Source of the DNA: Cedecea neteri
GTDB taxonomy: Bacteria; Pseudomonadota; Gammaproteobacteria; Enterobacterales; Enterobacteriaceae
DNA: 64,000 nucleotides
Direction of reading: 5' to 3'
NCBI RefSeq assembly: GCF_000757825.1
Contig: NZ_CP009451.1
Coordinates: forward strand, 3,596,001-3,660,000
In this document: positions 9,177 through 18,013 of the stretch, in pieces
Layout of the letters: every line of letters begins with the position of its first letter
How positions within the stretch are numbered: position 1 is the stretch's first letter
Notes under the pieces: model-generated
The model's input: the letters and a program-made list of their open reading frames with translations, nothing else
Told to the model about the DNA's origin: nothing
Database searches by the model: none
Position numbers and translations under genes: made by a program

Positions 9177-9203
9177 AAAAAAAGCCGCTTTCGCGGCTTT
9201 TTC
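9177..9203. terminator. Bidirectional terminator
   Basis: The stem AAAGCCGC-TTTC-GCGGCTTT is flanked by an A-run and a T-run. It serves the nitroreductase gene on the plus strand and possibly the convergent exported-protein gene. Confidence 0.85.
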
Positions 9204-9218
9204 TTCAGAGAAGGCGAA

Positions 9219-9578
9219 TTATTCGCTGACTTTTTTCTTCAGGTCAGAAGCGCCTTCTTTGGTTTTATTCCACCCTTTTTCAGCGCCTTCTTTGGTTGCG
9301 TCCCAACCTTTCTCGGTGCCTTCTTTGGTTTTATGCCATGCCTTCTGGGAGCCTTCGCTTATCTTGCTGCCCGTGCTGTCGCTCTTCCCTTCGACGGCAT
9401 GTTTAGACTTGAGCTTCAGCTCTTCGCCTTTGTTCTCTGCCTGGTGCAGTTTCTCTTTGGCGGTGTTAGCGCCTTCGTGCGCCGCGGCGACGGTGTCATC
9501 TGTTGCGTGTGTGGTGGTCGCGGCAAAAACAGGAGCAGCCAGCAGAATTGCAGATAAAGCGATGATCGTTTTTTTCAT
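9219..9578 (-). CDS. Small exported LEA-like repeat protein
   Basis: A 119-residue protein with a clear Sec signal peptide (MKKTIIALSAILLAAPVFA, about residues 1-19). The mature part is very hydrophilic, rich in Lys, Glu, Gly and Ala, with no cysteine. Near the C terminus an 11-residue motif of the form xxKxWxxTKEG occurs three times in tandem, followed by a degenerate copy. Such 11-mer amphipathic repeats recall group 3 LEA (desiccation/stress) proteins. The periplasmic location is an inference from the signal peptide. Molecular function is not known to me. Confidence 0.75.
   Translation of the reverse strand: MKKTIIALSAILLAAPVFAATTTHATDDTVAAAHEGANTAKEKLHQAENKGEELKLKSKHAVEGKSDSTGSKISEGSQKAWHKTKEGTEKGWDATKEGAEKGWNKTKEGASDLKKKVSE
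9250..9348 (-). repeat. 33-bp tandem repeat, three copies
   Basis: Three consecutive 33-bp units begin at 9250, 9283 and 9316. Each contains CCTTCTTTGGTT on the plus strand and encodes one 11-residue LEA-like repeat of the exported protein. Divergence is modest, so copy-number change by slippage is plausible. Confidence 0.85.
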
Positions 9579-9727
9579 AATATCCTCAACAAACGTTATC
9601 AGTCCTTATGACCGTGAATAAGCCTGGCACAGCGAAGCGGAAGTTGCCTTAGGTAATAATCCTAAATGAATCAGGACATTCACGGCTGGTGGATATATTT
9701 CTCTGAATAATCCACCAGGTTATGTGC

Positions 9728-10033
9728 CTATGGGTGGCGGATGAAACGCCCTATCCGCTGTCTGAGCAGGCGATTCTCCTGGCGCAGGCGTTCGTTCTCC
9801 TCGAGCAGCGTGAGCGCCACGGCGATGCCCGGCCAGTCCAGCGCTAATTCTCGTCTTAACCGCAGTGCTCGCTGCGCGACGTTGATCGCGTGGTCGTCAA
9901 ACTGCCACGGTTTGACCTCAAAATCGTAAGGTTCGACGACGCCAAGCCCGACGATTTCATTGAGTTCCTCTGCCTGAATGCCGGTGTGCAGGCAGAACTC
10001 GGTGATGGTAAAAGTGACGGTGACGTTAGCCAT
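9728..10033 (-). CDS. cbpM: Chaperone modulator CbpM
   Basis: A 101-residue MerR-like small protein. In E. coli CbpM binds the J-domain of CbpA and blocks its DnaJ-like co-chaperone and DNA-binding activity. The length matches E. coli CbpM. The N-terminal helix-turn-helix-like part ([20 protein letters not shown]) and the C-terminal coiled coil ([19 protein letters not shown]) are visible. The start ATG at 10033 overlaps the cbpA stop codon by one base (TAATG), implying translational coupling and stoichiometric production with its target. Confidence 0.93.
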   Translation of the reverse strand: MANVTVTFTITEFCLHTGIQAEELNEIVGLGVVEPYDFEVKPWQFDDHAINVAQRALRLRRELALDWPGIAVALTLLEENERLRQENRLLRQRIGRFIRHP

Positions 10034-10953
10034 TATTTTTTCCCCCAATCTTTGCGCGGATTGAACGCCGACTGGGCGTCTGCGAGCTGCTGCCAGAGCG
10101 CCGCAGCGTTTTCGTCTGGCTTAGGCGGCATCACGATTTTAATTACCGCGAACAGGTCGCCGGTATGCTGTTTACTGACCAGCCCTTTGCCCTTGATGCG
10201 CAGCTTCTGCCCGGCCTGGCTGCCCGCTGGAATGGTCATCAAAATGCTGTCTTTGAGCGTTGTAACCTCGACTTTGGCGCCCAGCGCGGCTTCCCACGGC
10301 GCCAGCGGCACCACGACTTCCAGATTGTGGCCGACAATGTCGAACAGCGGGTGCGGCGCGATGTGCATCACCAGCCACAGGTCACCGTTTGGCCCACCGT
10401 TTTCACCCGGCGTGCCCTGGCCTTTGAGCCGGATGCGCTGCCCGTCGCCGACGCCCGCCGGAATTTTCACGTTCAACGTTTTCGGGATTTCCCGCTCGAC
10501 GATGCCAAAGACGTTGTAGACCGGCAGCTTGTAGCTGATGGTGCGGCTGTGTTCGGCCAACGTTTCTTCGAGGAAGACCGCCACTTCGATCTCTACATCG
10601 TGGCCGCGTGCAGCGTGCGGCTGGCGAGACTGCCTGGCCTGCTGGCCGAACATAGAAGAGAAGATATCTTCGAAGTCATGGGCGTTGTAGCTCTGCTCGC
10701 CGCCCTGGTGGAACTGCTGATTAAACTGCGGGTCGTTGCGGTGCTGCCACATCTGGTCGTATTCGGCGCGGCGCTGCTCGTCGCTCAGCACTTCCCAGGC
10801 TTCAGCCACTTCCTTAAAGCGGGCTTCTGCGTCGGGCTCTTTGCTGACGTCGGGGTGATATTTGCGCGCCAGGCGGCGGTAAGCGGTTTTGATGGTTTTG
10901 AGTTCGTCCGTCGGTTTCACGCCCATGATGGCGTAATAATCCTTTAATTCCAT
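10033..10953 (-). CDS. cbpA: Curved DNA-binding protein / DnaJ-type co-chaperone CbpA
   Basis: A 306-residue class II J-protein. The J-domain at residues 1-70 has the catalytic HPD in [11 protein letters not shown] Gly/Gln-rich linker ([28 protein letters not shown]) leads to two C-terminal substrate-binding beta domains (about 115-290). There is no zinc-finger region, which separates it from DnaJ. It stimulates DnaK and binds curved DNA in the nucleoid in stationary phase in E. coli. I chose MELKDYY at 10953 as the start, matching E. coli. It forms a two-gene operon with cbpM. Confidence 0.95.
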   Translation of the reverse strand: MELKDYYAIMGVKPTDELKTIKTAYRRLARKYHPDVSKEPDAEARFKEVAEAWEVLSDEQRRAEYDQMWQHRNDPQFNQQFHQGGEQSYNAHDFEDIFSSMFGQQARQSRQPHAARGHDVEIEVAVFLEETLAEHSRTISYKLPVYNVFGIVEREIPKTLNVKIPAGVGDGQRIRLKGQGTPGENGGPNGDLWLVMHIAPHPLFDIVGHNLEVVVPLAPWEAALGAKVEVTTLKDSILMTIPAGSQAGQKLRIKGKGLVSKQHTGDLFAVIKIVMPPKPDENAAALWQQLADAQSAFNPRKDWGKK

Positions 10954-11137
10954 ATCGTTATCTCGCATAAATCGGTGCATGCAGAACAGAACGTGCGGAA
11001 AGTGTCGCCAATAAGTATAGGCCCGTTGGGGGAAGGTGGGGCCGTTATAACGGGATTTTTAGGTGCGACGATCTGGCAGGATTTGAGGACGGTCGAGATT
11101 AGTTGTTGAAAATTTGCGCCAATGAGCATATCGTCAT

Positions 11138-11158
11138 TGTACGGAATATTTCCGTACA
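11138..11158. promoter_or_regulatory. Perfect 21-bp palindrome, probable TacA operator
   Basis: TGTACGGAA, a 3-bp spacer TAT, and TTCCGTACA form a perfect 9+3+9 inverted repeat about 80 bp upstream of the tacA-like start. Ribbon-helix-helix antitoxins with GNAT toxins autoregulate through such palindromes, so this is the best candidate operator. It is not followed by a T-run and is not a terminator. Confidence 0.65.
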
Positions 11159-11238
11159 TATTTAAGTGGCTAGCCTTAAGTTGTTCATTGATTTTATCGT
11201 ACTGCTGACACCTGCGGCAGTGCGGGAGTAAATACAGG

Positions 11239-11508
11239 ATGCCAGCTTTAAAAAAACAGCGTATCGATCTTAGATTAAGCGACGACGACAAAAGCATGAT
11301 CGAAGAGGCTGCGGCAATGTCCAACCAGACGATCACTCAGTTTATGATTGCCTGTGCGTCTGCGCGCGCTGCGGAAGTGATCGAGCAACATCGCCGCCTG
11401 GTCCTGAATGAAGCATCATGGAACCTTGTGATGGATGCTATCAGCAACCCGCCTGAACCGGATGACAGGCTCAAACGTGCAACAAGGCGTCTGAAAGACA
11501 TGGAGTAA
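11239..11508 (+). CDS. tacA: DUF1778/TacA-family ribbon-helix-helix antitoxin
   Basis: An 89-residue antitoxin of the DUF1778 family. The N-terminal ribbon-helix-helix is at about 7-55 (KKQRIDLRLSDDDKSMIEEAA, then MSNQTITQFMIACASARA). The C-terminal part (VLNEASWNLVMDAISNPPEP) is the toxin-neutralising segment typical of TacA, AtaR and KacA. It ends 3 bp before the toxin start and probably represses the operon together with the toxin. Confidence 0.9.
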   Translation: MPALKKQRIDLRLSDDDKSMIEEAAAMSNQTITQFMIACASARAAEVIEQHRRLVLNEASWNLVMDAISNPPEPDDRLKRATRRLKDME

Positions 11509-11511
11509 GCC

Positions 11512-12036
11512 GTGGCAGACCTGATGATTGAATTATTTTCAGAACAAACTGCGTATGATTTTCGCGGCTTCGACTGCGGTGAAGCTTCTCTGAATGCGTT
11601 TCTCTCCGAGCACTTTGTCCGGCAGCATAATGGCCGCTTTTTACGCGGCTATCTTCTTGTGACAAAGGACGCCAATCCCAAAGTGCTGGGTTACTACACT
11701 TTGTCCGGCAGCTGCTTTGAAAAAGAGGCGCTGCCGTCAAACACCCAGAAGCGAAAAATCCCTTATGCCAATGTCCCCAGCGTGACGCTGGGGCGGCTGG
11801 CGATTCACAAAGATCTGCAGGGCCAGGAATGGGGTTCGACGCTAGTGGCGCATGCGATGAAGGTGGTTTATTTAGCTTCGCAGGCGGTGGGCGTTCATGG
11901 GATTTTTGTCGATGCCATTAACGACAATGCGAAGCGCTTTTATCAAAAATTAGGGTTTATTCCGCTGGTGGGAAAAAACAACAATTCGCTTTTTTATCCT
12001 ACCCGCTCGATTGAGAAATTATTTGAGCAAGAATAA
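11512..12036 (+). CDS. tacT: GNAT-family tRNA-acetylating toxin (TacT/AtaT type)
   Basis: A 174-residue GNAT acetyltransferase downstream of a DUF1778 antitoxin, the standard arrangement for toxins that acetylate the amino acid on aminoacyl-tRNA and stop translation. The acetyl-CoA binding region is VTLGRLAIHKDLQGQEWGS (about 85-103), and the C-terminal catalytic tyrosine is in RFYQKLGFIPL. The start is probably the GTG at 11512; ATG at 11524 is an alternative. The pair looks intact, unlike mqsRA nearby. Which tRNA is modified cannot be told from the sequence. Confidence 0.88.
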   Translation: MADLMIELFSEQTAYDFRGFDCGEASLNAFLSEHFVRQHNGRFLRGYLLVTKDANPKVLGYYTLSGSCFEKEALPSNTQKRKIPYANVPSVTLGRLAIHKDLQGQEWGSTLVAHAMKVVYLASQAVGVHGIFVDAINDNAKRFYQKLGFIPLVGKNNNSLFYPTRSIEKLFEQE

Positions 12037-12301
12037 GCGATCTATTTGATCTTCTGTGACATGACTTATTATTCAGTATGGCAAATACTTGAATTAATTA
12101 ACCGACCTGACAGAATTTGTTTTTTTGAATAGTTTAGTTCCGTAACTTATTAAAATTGAGCTTTCGGTTATTTTGAGCTGGCTCCCAGCTAAAGCTCAGA
12201 TTGCTTCAAAAAAAACGCTACATTTGTTATATTGTTGCTCATTGATTATTCACCTAGCGGTGCCAAAAAGAACAAGATTCACCGCGACCCAGGAAAATGA
12301 A

Positions 12302-12781
12302 ATGTTAGATTACCGCTTCCCGACAGCTTTGCAGATGGTTCTCAGCGTAGCGATGGCGGAGCAAATGGGTGAACGCTCGACCAGCGCCATCCTGGCCTAT
12401 GGTCTGGAAGCTAACCCGAGCTTTATCCGTAAACTGATGGTTCCCCTCACGCGCGACGGCATTATTGTCTCGACGCTGGGGCGCAACGGTTCCATTCATC
12501 TTGGCCGCCCGGCCGAAGAGATAACCCTGCGAGATATTTACCTGTCGGTGATTGAAGACAAAAAGATTTGGGCGTCCCGCCCGGACGTGCCTGCCCGCTG
12601 CGTGGTCAGCGCCAACGCCTGCTGGTACTTCAAAACGATTGCAGAAGAAGCCGAAGAGGCGTCTCTGGCGGTGCTGGCTCGTCATACCGTGGCAAGCGCG
12701 CTGGAGAAAGTGAAAAAGAGCGATACCAGCGGCTGCCAGCCGGTGCCCGAGCTTGAGGCGCTGTACAAAAAAGGCCACTAA
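12302..12781 (+). CDS. oqxR: Rrf2-family repressor OqxR
   Basis: A 159-residue Rrf2-type winged-helix regulator. Residues 1-85 form the DNA-binding domain (SAILAYGLEANPSFIRKLMVP, GIIVSTLGRNGSIHL). Cys100, Cys107 and Cys145 are present, but no Fe-S role is proven. In Klebsiella OqxR represses oqxAB, and its loss raises quinolone and chloramphenicol efflux. Here the gene is intact and convergent with oqxB. I chose the ATG at 12302, with ribosome binding site AGGA at 12291-12294, over a longer frame starting at 12173 whose extra residues are not family-like. Confidence 0.9.
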   Translation: MLDYRFPTALQMVLSVAMAEQMGERSTSAILAYGLEANPSFIRKLMVPLTRDGIIVSTLGRNGSIHLGRPAEEITLRDIYLSVIEDKKIWASRPDVPARCVVSANACWYFKTIAEEAEEASLAVLARHTVASALEKVKKSDTSGCQPVPELEALYKKGH

Positions 12782-12810
12782 GCCCCACAATCACCTCTCC
12801 GCAGAAATAA

Positions 12811-12840
12811 AAAAACCGCCTCTTTAAAAGGCGGTTTTTT
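12811..12840. terminator. Bidirectional terminator between oqxR and oqxB
   Basis: The stem AAAAACCGCCT / AGGCGGTTTTTT with a short loop has an A-run on one side and a T-run on the other. It serves both convergent genes. Confidence 0.9.
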
Positions 12841-12884
12841 GTTGGGCTAATCGGGCGGCTTTTACACCGCCCTTATTATCTGGC

Positions 12885-15800
12885 TCACGCCTCGATAGTT
12901 TTGGCCTGGGATTTGCCGCGCGTAACGAGCTTACGCAGCGTGACGTAAAACACCGGCGTCAGGAACAGACCAAACAGCGTCACTCCCAACATGCCCGAGA
13001 ACACCGTCACCCCGGTCACGCCGCGTACTTCCGCCCCTGCGCCGTGGCCCAGAATCAGCGGAATAGTCCCGGCGATAAAGGCGATGGAAGTCATCACGAT
13101 AGGGCGCAGACGCAGGCGGCACGCTTCCAGCGCAGACTCCATAATGCCTTTGCCCTGCATCTCCAGCTCGCGGGCGAACTCGACGATCAGGATGGCGTTC
13201 TTACAGGCCAGGCCCATCAGTACCACCAGCCCGACCTGCACGAACACGTTGTTGTCGCCCCCGGTCAGCCAGACGCCGAACAGCGCCGACAGCATGGTCA
13301 TCGGCACAATCAGGATCACCGCCAGCGGCAGCGTCCAGCTTTCATACAGCGCGGCGAGCACCAGGAACGCCAGCAGCACCGCCACCGGGAAGACGATCAT
13401 CGCCGTGTTGCCCTGGGTTGCCTGCTGGTAGCTCAGATCCGTCCATTCGATGTTCATCCCGTTCGGCAGCACCTGGCCGGACATCGCGGCCAGTTTTGTC
13501 ATCGCCTGAGCGGAAGAGAGCACGCGTGGGTCCGCATCCCCGATGAGATCCGCCGCCGGATAGCCGTTGTAGCGGATCACCGGGTCCGGCCCGTAGGTGG
13601 TGGTGATTTTTACCATACTGCCGATCGGCACCATTTCGCCCTGATTGTTGCGGGTACGCAGGTTCCCGATGTCTTCGATGCTGTCGCGGAACTGCCCGTC
13701 GGCCTGGGCCATCACGCGCCAGGTACGGCCAAACTCGTTAAAGTCGTTCACGTAGGACGAGCCTAAATAGGTTTGCAGCGTGCCGAACAGGTCGGTCAGC
13801 GACACGCCCTGGGCTTTGGCTTTGTCGCGATCTACCTGCACATCAAGTTGCGGCACGTTCGCCTGGTAGGTGGAGATCGGGAAGTGCATCCCCGGCGTCT
13901 GCATGATCGCGCCTGACATGGTGTTCACCGCGGTTTGCAGCGCGCCATAGCCTAAGCCCGCCCGGTCCTGGATATACAGCGAGTAGCCGGAACCCTGGCC
14001 CAGCCCCAGAATTGGCGGCGGCAGAATAGAGAAGCCGAAGCCTTCCTGGATTTGCGAGATTTTGGCGTTGATCTCGGCGTTAATTTGCGCGGCGGTATGT
14101 TTCCGCTCGCCGAACGGCTTCAGGCCGAAGAACACCGTGCCGGTATTCGGCGTGTTGGTGAACTGCAGCGCGTTGAGGCCTGGGAACGCCACCGCGTAAT
14201 CCACGCCCTCGGTATTCATGCCGATTTCGCTCATCTTACGGATCACCGCGTCGGTGCGTTCCAGCGAGGAGCCTTCCGGCATCTTCACGCCGCCGATCAG
14301 GTAGAGCTTATCCTGGGTAGGAATAAACCCGCCCGGTACGGTTTTGAACATCACCCCGGCGGCGCAAAGCAGCAGCACGTACACCGCGAACACCGCGCCA
14401 CGGCGACCAAGCGTTTTGCCAACCAGCCCCTGGTAACCTTCCGAACTGCGGTGGAAGAAGCGGTTGAACGGCCGGAACAGCCAGCCGAACAGGCGGTCGA
14501 TCAGCCGGGTTGGCATGTCCTTCGGCGCGCCGTGCGGCTTCAGCAGCAGGGCCGCCAGCGCAGGGGAGAGCGTCAGGGAGTTAATCGCCGAGATCACCGT
14601 CGAAATGGCGATGGTCACCGCGAACTGCTTGTAGAACTGCCCGGTCACGCCGGAGAGGAACGCCATCGGCACGAACACCGCGCACAGCACCAGGGCGATG
14701 GCGATAATTGGGCCGGACACCTCGCGCATGGCCTGATGCGCCGCCTGCAGCGGGGCAAGCCCTTCCTCAATGTTACGCTCGACGTTCTCCACCACCACGA
14801 TGGCGTCGTCCACCACGATGCCGATGGCGAGCACCAGCCCGAACAAACTCAGCGTGTTCAGCGAGAAGCCAAGCAGGTAAAGAATGCTGAACGTCCCCAC
14901 CACCGAAACCGGGACGGCAATCAGCGGGATAATCGACGCGCGCCAGGTTTGCAGGAACAAAATAACGACCATTACAACCAGCACCACGGCTTCCAGCAGG
15001 GTTTGCACCACCGCCCGGATGGAGTCGCGCACGAAGACCGTTGGGTCGTAAGGTGCCGCCCACTTCATGTCTTCCGGGAAGCGCGTGGACAGCTCGGCCA
15101 TCTTGGCGCGCACGGCGTTAGACAGGTCGATGGCGTTGGCGCCAGGCGCCTGGAAGATACCGATCCCGACCGCATCTTTGTTGTTCAGCTGGGAGCGCAG
15201 GGCGTAGCTGCCGGAACCCAGCTCGATACGCGCCACGTCGCGCAGGCGAACCAGCGAGCCGTCCGGCGAGGTTTTCAGGATGATGTTGCCGAACTCTTCT
15301 TCGCTGTGCAGGCGGCCCTGGGCGTTAATCGAGATCAGGAAATCACTCGCTTTCGGCAGCGGCTCTGCGCCGAGCTGACCGGCAGAGACCTGGACGTTCT
15401 GCTCCTGCATTGCGGTGACCACGTCAGAGGCCGTCAGGCCACGCGCCGCCACTTTGTTCGGATCTAACCACACGCGCATGGCGTATTCGCCGGAGCCGAA
15501 AATCTGGATCTGCCCGACGCCCGGCAGGCGCGCCAGCTCGTCTTTTACCTTCAGCGTGGCGTAGTTACGCATATACAGCGAGTCGTACTTGCCGTTCGGC
15601 GAGAACAGATGCACCACCAGGGTGAGCGTCGGCGACTGTTTCTGCGTGGTGATGCCGAGGCGGCGAACGTCTTCCGGCAGGCGAGCTTCGGCCTGGGAAA
15701 CGCGGTTCTGAACCTGAACCTGCGCTTGATCCGGGTCGGTGCCCGGGCGGAAGGTCACGGTCGTCACCAGCACGCCGTCGGAACCGGCGACCGATTTCAT

Positions 15801-16037
15801 GTACATCATGTTTTCGACGCCGTTGATCGCTTCTTCCAGCGGCGTCGCCACGGTTTCAGCGATCACTTTCGGGTTGGCGCCAGGGTATTCCGCCCGGACC
15901 TGCACGCTTGGCGGCACGACGTCCGGGTATTCACTGATCGGCAGCAGCGGGATCGCGATAAGCCCCGTAATAAAAATCAGAATCGACAGCACTGCGGCAA
16001 AAATCGGCCTGTCGATAAAAAAGCGGGAAAAGTCCAT
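12885..16037 (-). CDS. oqxB: RND multidrug efflux transporter OqxB
   Basis: A 1050-residue inner-membrane proton-driven transporter of the HAE1 RND family, the same length as known OqxB. It begins MDFSRFFIDRPIFAAVLSIL, the usual RND start with transmembrane helix 1. Twelve transmembrane helices and two large periplasmic loops are expected. The TM4 proton-relay Asp pair is seen in GIVVDDAIVVVEN (about residues 402-414). It expels quinolones, olaquindox, chloramphenicol and similar drugs with OqxA and an outer-membrane TolC encoded elsewhere. It lies 23 bp downstream of oqxA in one operon. The frame is intact. Confidence 0.96.
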   Translation of the reverse strand: MDFSRFFIDRPIFAAVLSILIFITGLIAIPLLPISEYPDVVPPSVQVRAEYPGANPKVIAETVATPLEEAINGVENMMYMKSVAGSDGVLVTTVTFRPGTDPDQAQVQVQNRVSQAEARLPEDVRRLGITTQKQSPTLTLVVHLFSPNGKYDSLYMRNYATLKVKDELARLPGVGQIQIFGSGEYAMRVWLDPNKVAARGLTASDVVTAMQEQNVQVSAGQLGAEPLPKASDFLISINAQGRLHSEEEFGNIILKTSPDGSLVRLRDVARIELGSGSYALRSQLNNKDAVGIGIFQAPGANAIDLSNAVRAKMAELSTRFPEDMKWAAPYDPTVFVRDSIRAVVQTLLEAVVLVVMVVILFLQTWRASIIPLIAVPVSVVGTFSILYLLGFSLNTLSLFGLVLAIGIVVDDAIVVVENVERNIEEGLAPLQAAHQAMREVSGPIIAIALVLCAVFVPMAFLSGVTGQFYKQFAVTIAISTVISAINSLTLSPALAALLLKPHGAPKDMPTRLIDRLFGWLFRPFNRFFHRSSEGYQGLVGKTLGRRGAVFAVYVLLLCAAGVMFKTVPGGFIPTQDKLYLIGGVKMPEGSSLERTDAVIRKMSEIGMNTEGVDYAVAFPGLNALQFTNTPNTGTVFFGLKPFGERKHTAAQINAEINAKISQIQEGFGFSILPPPILGLGQGSGYSLYIQDRAGLGYGALQTAVNTMSGAIMQTPGMHFPISTYQANVPQLDVQVDRDKAKAQGVSLTDLFGTLQTYLGSSYVNDFNEFGRTWRVMAQADGQFRDSIEDIGNLRTRNNQGEMVPIGSMVKITTTYGPDPVIRYNGYPAADLIGDADPRVLSSAQAMTKLAAMSGQVLPNGMNIEWTDLSYQQATQGNTAMIVFPVAVLLAFLVLAALYESWTLPLAVILIVPMTMLSALFGVWLTGGDNNVFVQVGLVVLMGLACKNAILIVEFARELEMQGKGIMESALEACRLRLRPIVMTSIAFIAGTIPLILGHGAGAEVRGVTGVTVFSGMLGVTLFGLFLTPVFYVTLRKLVTRGKSQAKTIEA

Positions 16038-16060
16038 GCGTCGGATTCTCTGGTAAGGGA

Positions 16061-17239
16061 TCAGTTAACGGCAGCGCTGGTGGCGGCCATGTCGACAGGT
16101 TTGGCGTTCACCGGCATGCCCGGCATAAACACTTTTTGCAGCCCGTCGACGATGACTTTATCGCCAGGGTTCAGCCCCTGCTGCACGATGCGCAGCCCGG
16201 AAGCCAGGCGGCCCGGCGTGATGTCGCGGCGCTGTGCCTTGCCGTCTTTATCCACGATGTAAACGTATTTTCTGTCCTGGTCGGTCAGTACCGCTTTGTC
16301 GTTGATCAGCAGGGCCTGGAACTCCGCGCTGCCCGGCAGGCGAACGCGGGCGAACAGCCCCGGCGTGAACTGACGCTGGGCGTTATCCAGCAGGGCGCGC
16401 ATGCGGATGGTGCCGGTGCTGGCGGTGAGCTGGTTATCGAGGAAGTCCACTTTGCCCTGGTGCGGGTAGCCTTCTTCCCCGGACAGGCCAATTTCTACCG
16501 GCAGCGCCTGATGGTTGCTGGCCGCGCCCTGGCCGCTGCGGGCGAGGTTCTGGTAGTGGAGATAGGTGGATTCATCCACGTCGAAGTAGGCGTAAACCGT
16601 CTTCTGAGACACCACGGTAGTGAGCACGCTGGCGCTGTCGCCCGCCGTGACCAGGTTGCCGCTGGTGATCAACGCGCGGCTGGCGCGGCCGTCGATCGGG
16701 GCGGTGACTTTGGTGAAGTCGAGGTTAAGCTGGGCCGCGTCAACCGCCGCCTGGGCCGCACGAATATCGGCGTCGGCCTGGGTGGCTGCAGAGCGGCGCT
16801 GTTCCCACTCTTCGCGGGAAATCACGTTGGTGCCGATCAGCTTATCGGTGCGGCTGGCTTCGCTGCGGGCGAGGCTGGCCTGGGTTTTAGCTCTCATCAA
16901 CGCCGCCTGCGCCTGTTCCAGCGCGGCACGGTAGGTTCTGTCGTCGATGGTGAACAGCACTTCGCCTTTCTTCACTTCCTGGCCGTCGGTGTAGTTCACT
17001 TTGTCGATATAGCCGGAGACGCGGGGGCGGAGCTGAACGCTTTCCACCGCCTCGATGCGGCCGTTGAAGCTGTCCCACTGGCTGACGGGTTTCACCACCA
17101 CGTCGGCGACGCTGACGGCAGGTGCCTGCGGCACGGCGTTTTGTGCGACTCCCCGGTCGCATCCGGCGAGAAGCGCGGCAAGCAGTACCGGCCCCAACAC
17201 GCGCAGATGAAGGCTAACCCAATGTTTTTGCAGGCTCAT
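16061..17239 (-). CDS. oqxA: RND periplasmic adaptor OqxA
   Basis: A 392-residue membrane-fusion lipoprotein. Its signal peptide ends in the lipobox LLAGC (Cys near residue 22). A lipoyl/barrel-sandwich domain (SGYIDKVNYTDGQEVKKGE), an alpha-helical hairpin (about 95-165) and beta-barrel domains follow. It links OqxB in the inner membrane to an outer-membrane channel. The start at 17239 (MSLQKHWVSLH) is preferred over the 36-residue upstream extension. It is first gene of the oqxAB operon and divergent from rarA, so both share one control region. Confidence 0.95.
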   Translation of the reverse strand: MSLQKHWVSLHLRVLGPVLLAALLAGCDRGVAQNAVPQAPAVSVADVVVKPVSQWDSFNGRIEAVESVQLRPRVSGYIDKVNYTDGQEVKKGEVLFTIDDRTYRAALEQAQAALMRAKTQASLARSEASRTDKLIGTNVISREEWEQRRSAATQADADIRAAQAAVDAAQLNLDFTKVTAPIDGRASRALITSGNLVTAGDSASVLTTVVSQKTVYAYFDVDESTYLHYQNLARSGQGAASNHQALPVEIGLSGEEGYPHQGKVDFLDNQLTASTGTIRMRALLDNAQRQFTPGLFARVRLPGSAEFQALLINDKAVLTDQDRKYVYIVDKDGKAQRRDITPGRLASGLRIVQQGLNPGDKVIVDGLQKVFMPGMPVNAKPVDMAATSAAVN

Positions 17240-17420
17240 TATTCTTATTCCGATAGTTGAAGTCGGCCGGGCAAGACGCAGCGGAGGGTGCCGCGCCACT
17301 TCCTTTGTCCGGGCTGACCTGAGGCCATTTGTGTCGCTCATCGGCACAAAATGTGTATCAATTACGAATACAGTATCGCGGCGATTGTAGGAAGGCGTAG
17401 AACTAAGTGCAAGAATAATT

Positions 17421-17439
17421 GTTGCACTTTATGTGCTAT
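17421..17439 (-). promoter_or_regulatory. Candidate marbox upstream of oqxA
   Basis: Read on the minus strand, ATAGCACATAAAGTGCAAC matches most positions of the mar/sox/rob box, including the invariant GCAC. It lies between the divergent oqxA and rarA genes. RarA is a known activator of oqxAB in Klebsiella, so this is a reasonable binding site. The same bases also form an imperfect GCAC-TTTAT-GTGC inverted repeat that OqxR could use. Candidate only. Confidence 0.35.
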
Positions 17440-17574
17440 TTGTGCCCTTGCAAAAAGGCCCATTTGTAACGGGGATTTAATGTAACAATAAAACTTGCAA
17501 TTTTTGTCAAAGCAGGTCAACTTTAAATGCAACTGATAAAGATGCTTTTAACAAACCCGCAGGGGAGAGACACG

Positions 17575-17925
17575 ATGAGCACCGATGCCTTCATGCATGA
17601 TTTACTCAACTGGATAGATAATCACCTGGACAGCCGCCTCGACATCAACACCGTTTCCGAGCGGGCAGGGTACTCGAAGTGGCACCTGCAGCGGATCTTC
17701 AAGCAGCACACCGGCTACAACCTGGGGGAGTACATTCGCGCGCAGAAGCTGAAGAAATCTGCCGAGCGCCTGAGCCACACCGAAGAGCCGATCCTGAACG
17801 TGGCGATCTCCCTGGGCTTTGACTCGCAGCAGTCTTTCAACCGCAGCTTTAAGCGCCAGTACGGTATTGCGCCGGGCGTGTGGCGCAGGCAGCTGGCGCA
17901 CGACGGGAACCGCTATGGAGCCTGA
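17575..17925 (+). CDS. rarA: AraC-family activator RarA
   Basis: A 116-residue single-domain AraC/XylS activator of the MarA/SoxS/RamA/RarA class, consisting only of the two helix-turn-helix motifs. The recognition region reads SERAGYSKWHLQRIFKQHTG, and a second motif reads ISLGFDSQQSFNRSFKRQYG. In Klebsiella and Enterobacter rarA lies beside oqxAB and activates it along with other multidrug-resistance genes. Here it is divergent from oqxA, as in Klebsiella. I chose the ATG at 17575, with AGGGGAGAG just upstream, over the 17527 start. RamA is the main alternative name; the genomic context decides for RarA. Confidence 0.85.
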   Translation: MSTDAFMHDLLNWIDNHLDSRLDINTVSERAGYSKWHLQRIFKQHTGYNLGEYIRAQKLKKSAERLSHTEEPILNVAISLGFDSQQSFNRSFKRQYGIAPGVWRRQLAHDGNRYGA

Positions 17926-17980
17926 GGCTTTCTCCGCGCGGGCAACCCGCTTTATGCTTTGGCTTATACCCGACGATAAA

Positions 17981-18000
17981 CCCCGGCGATGAAACCGGGG
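17981..18000. terminator. GC-rich hairpin after rarA
   Basis: The hairpin CCCCGG-CGATGAAA-CCGGGG lies between the convergent rarA and symE-like genes. No strong T-run follows, so termination efficiency is uncertain. Confidence 0.35.
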
Positions 18001-18013
18001 TGGGCGTCATCCG

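Noticed and set aside
12173..12301. Longer start for oqxR
   Set aside because: The 43 extra codons lie in AT-rich DNA without family similarity; the ATG at 12302 has a proper ribosome binding site and gives the usual length.
14052..15467. 471-codon plus-strand frame rich in Arg, His and Gln
   Set aside because: Lies entirely antisense to oqxB with composition expected of a GC-rich shadow frame.
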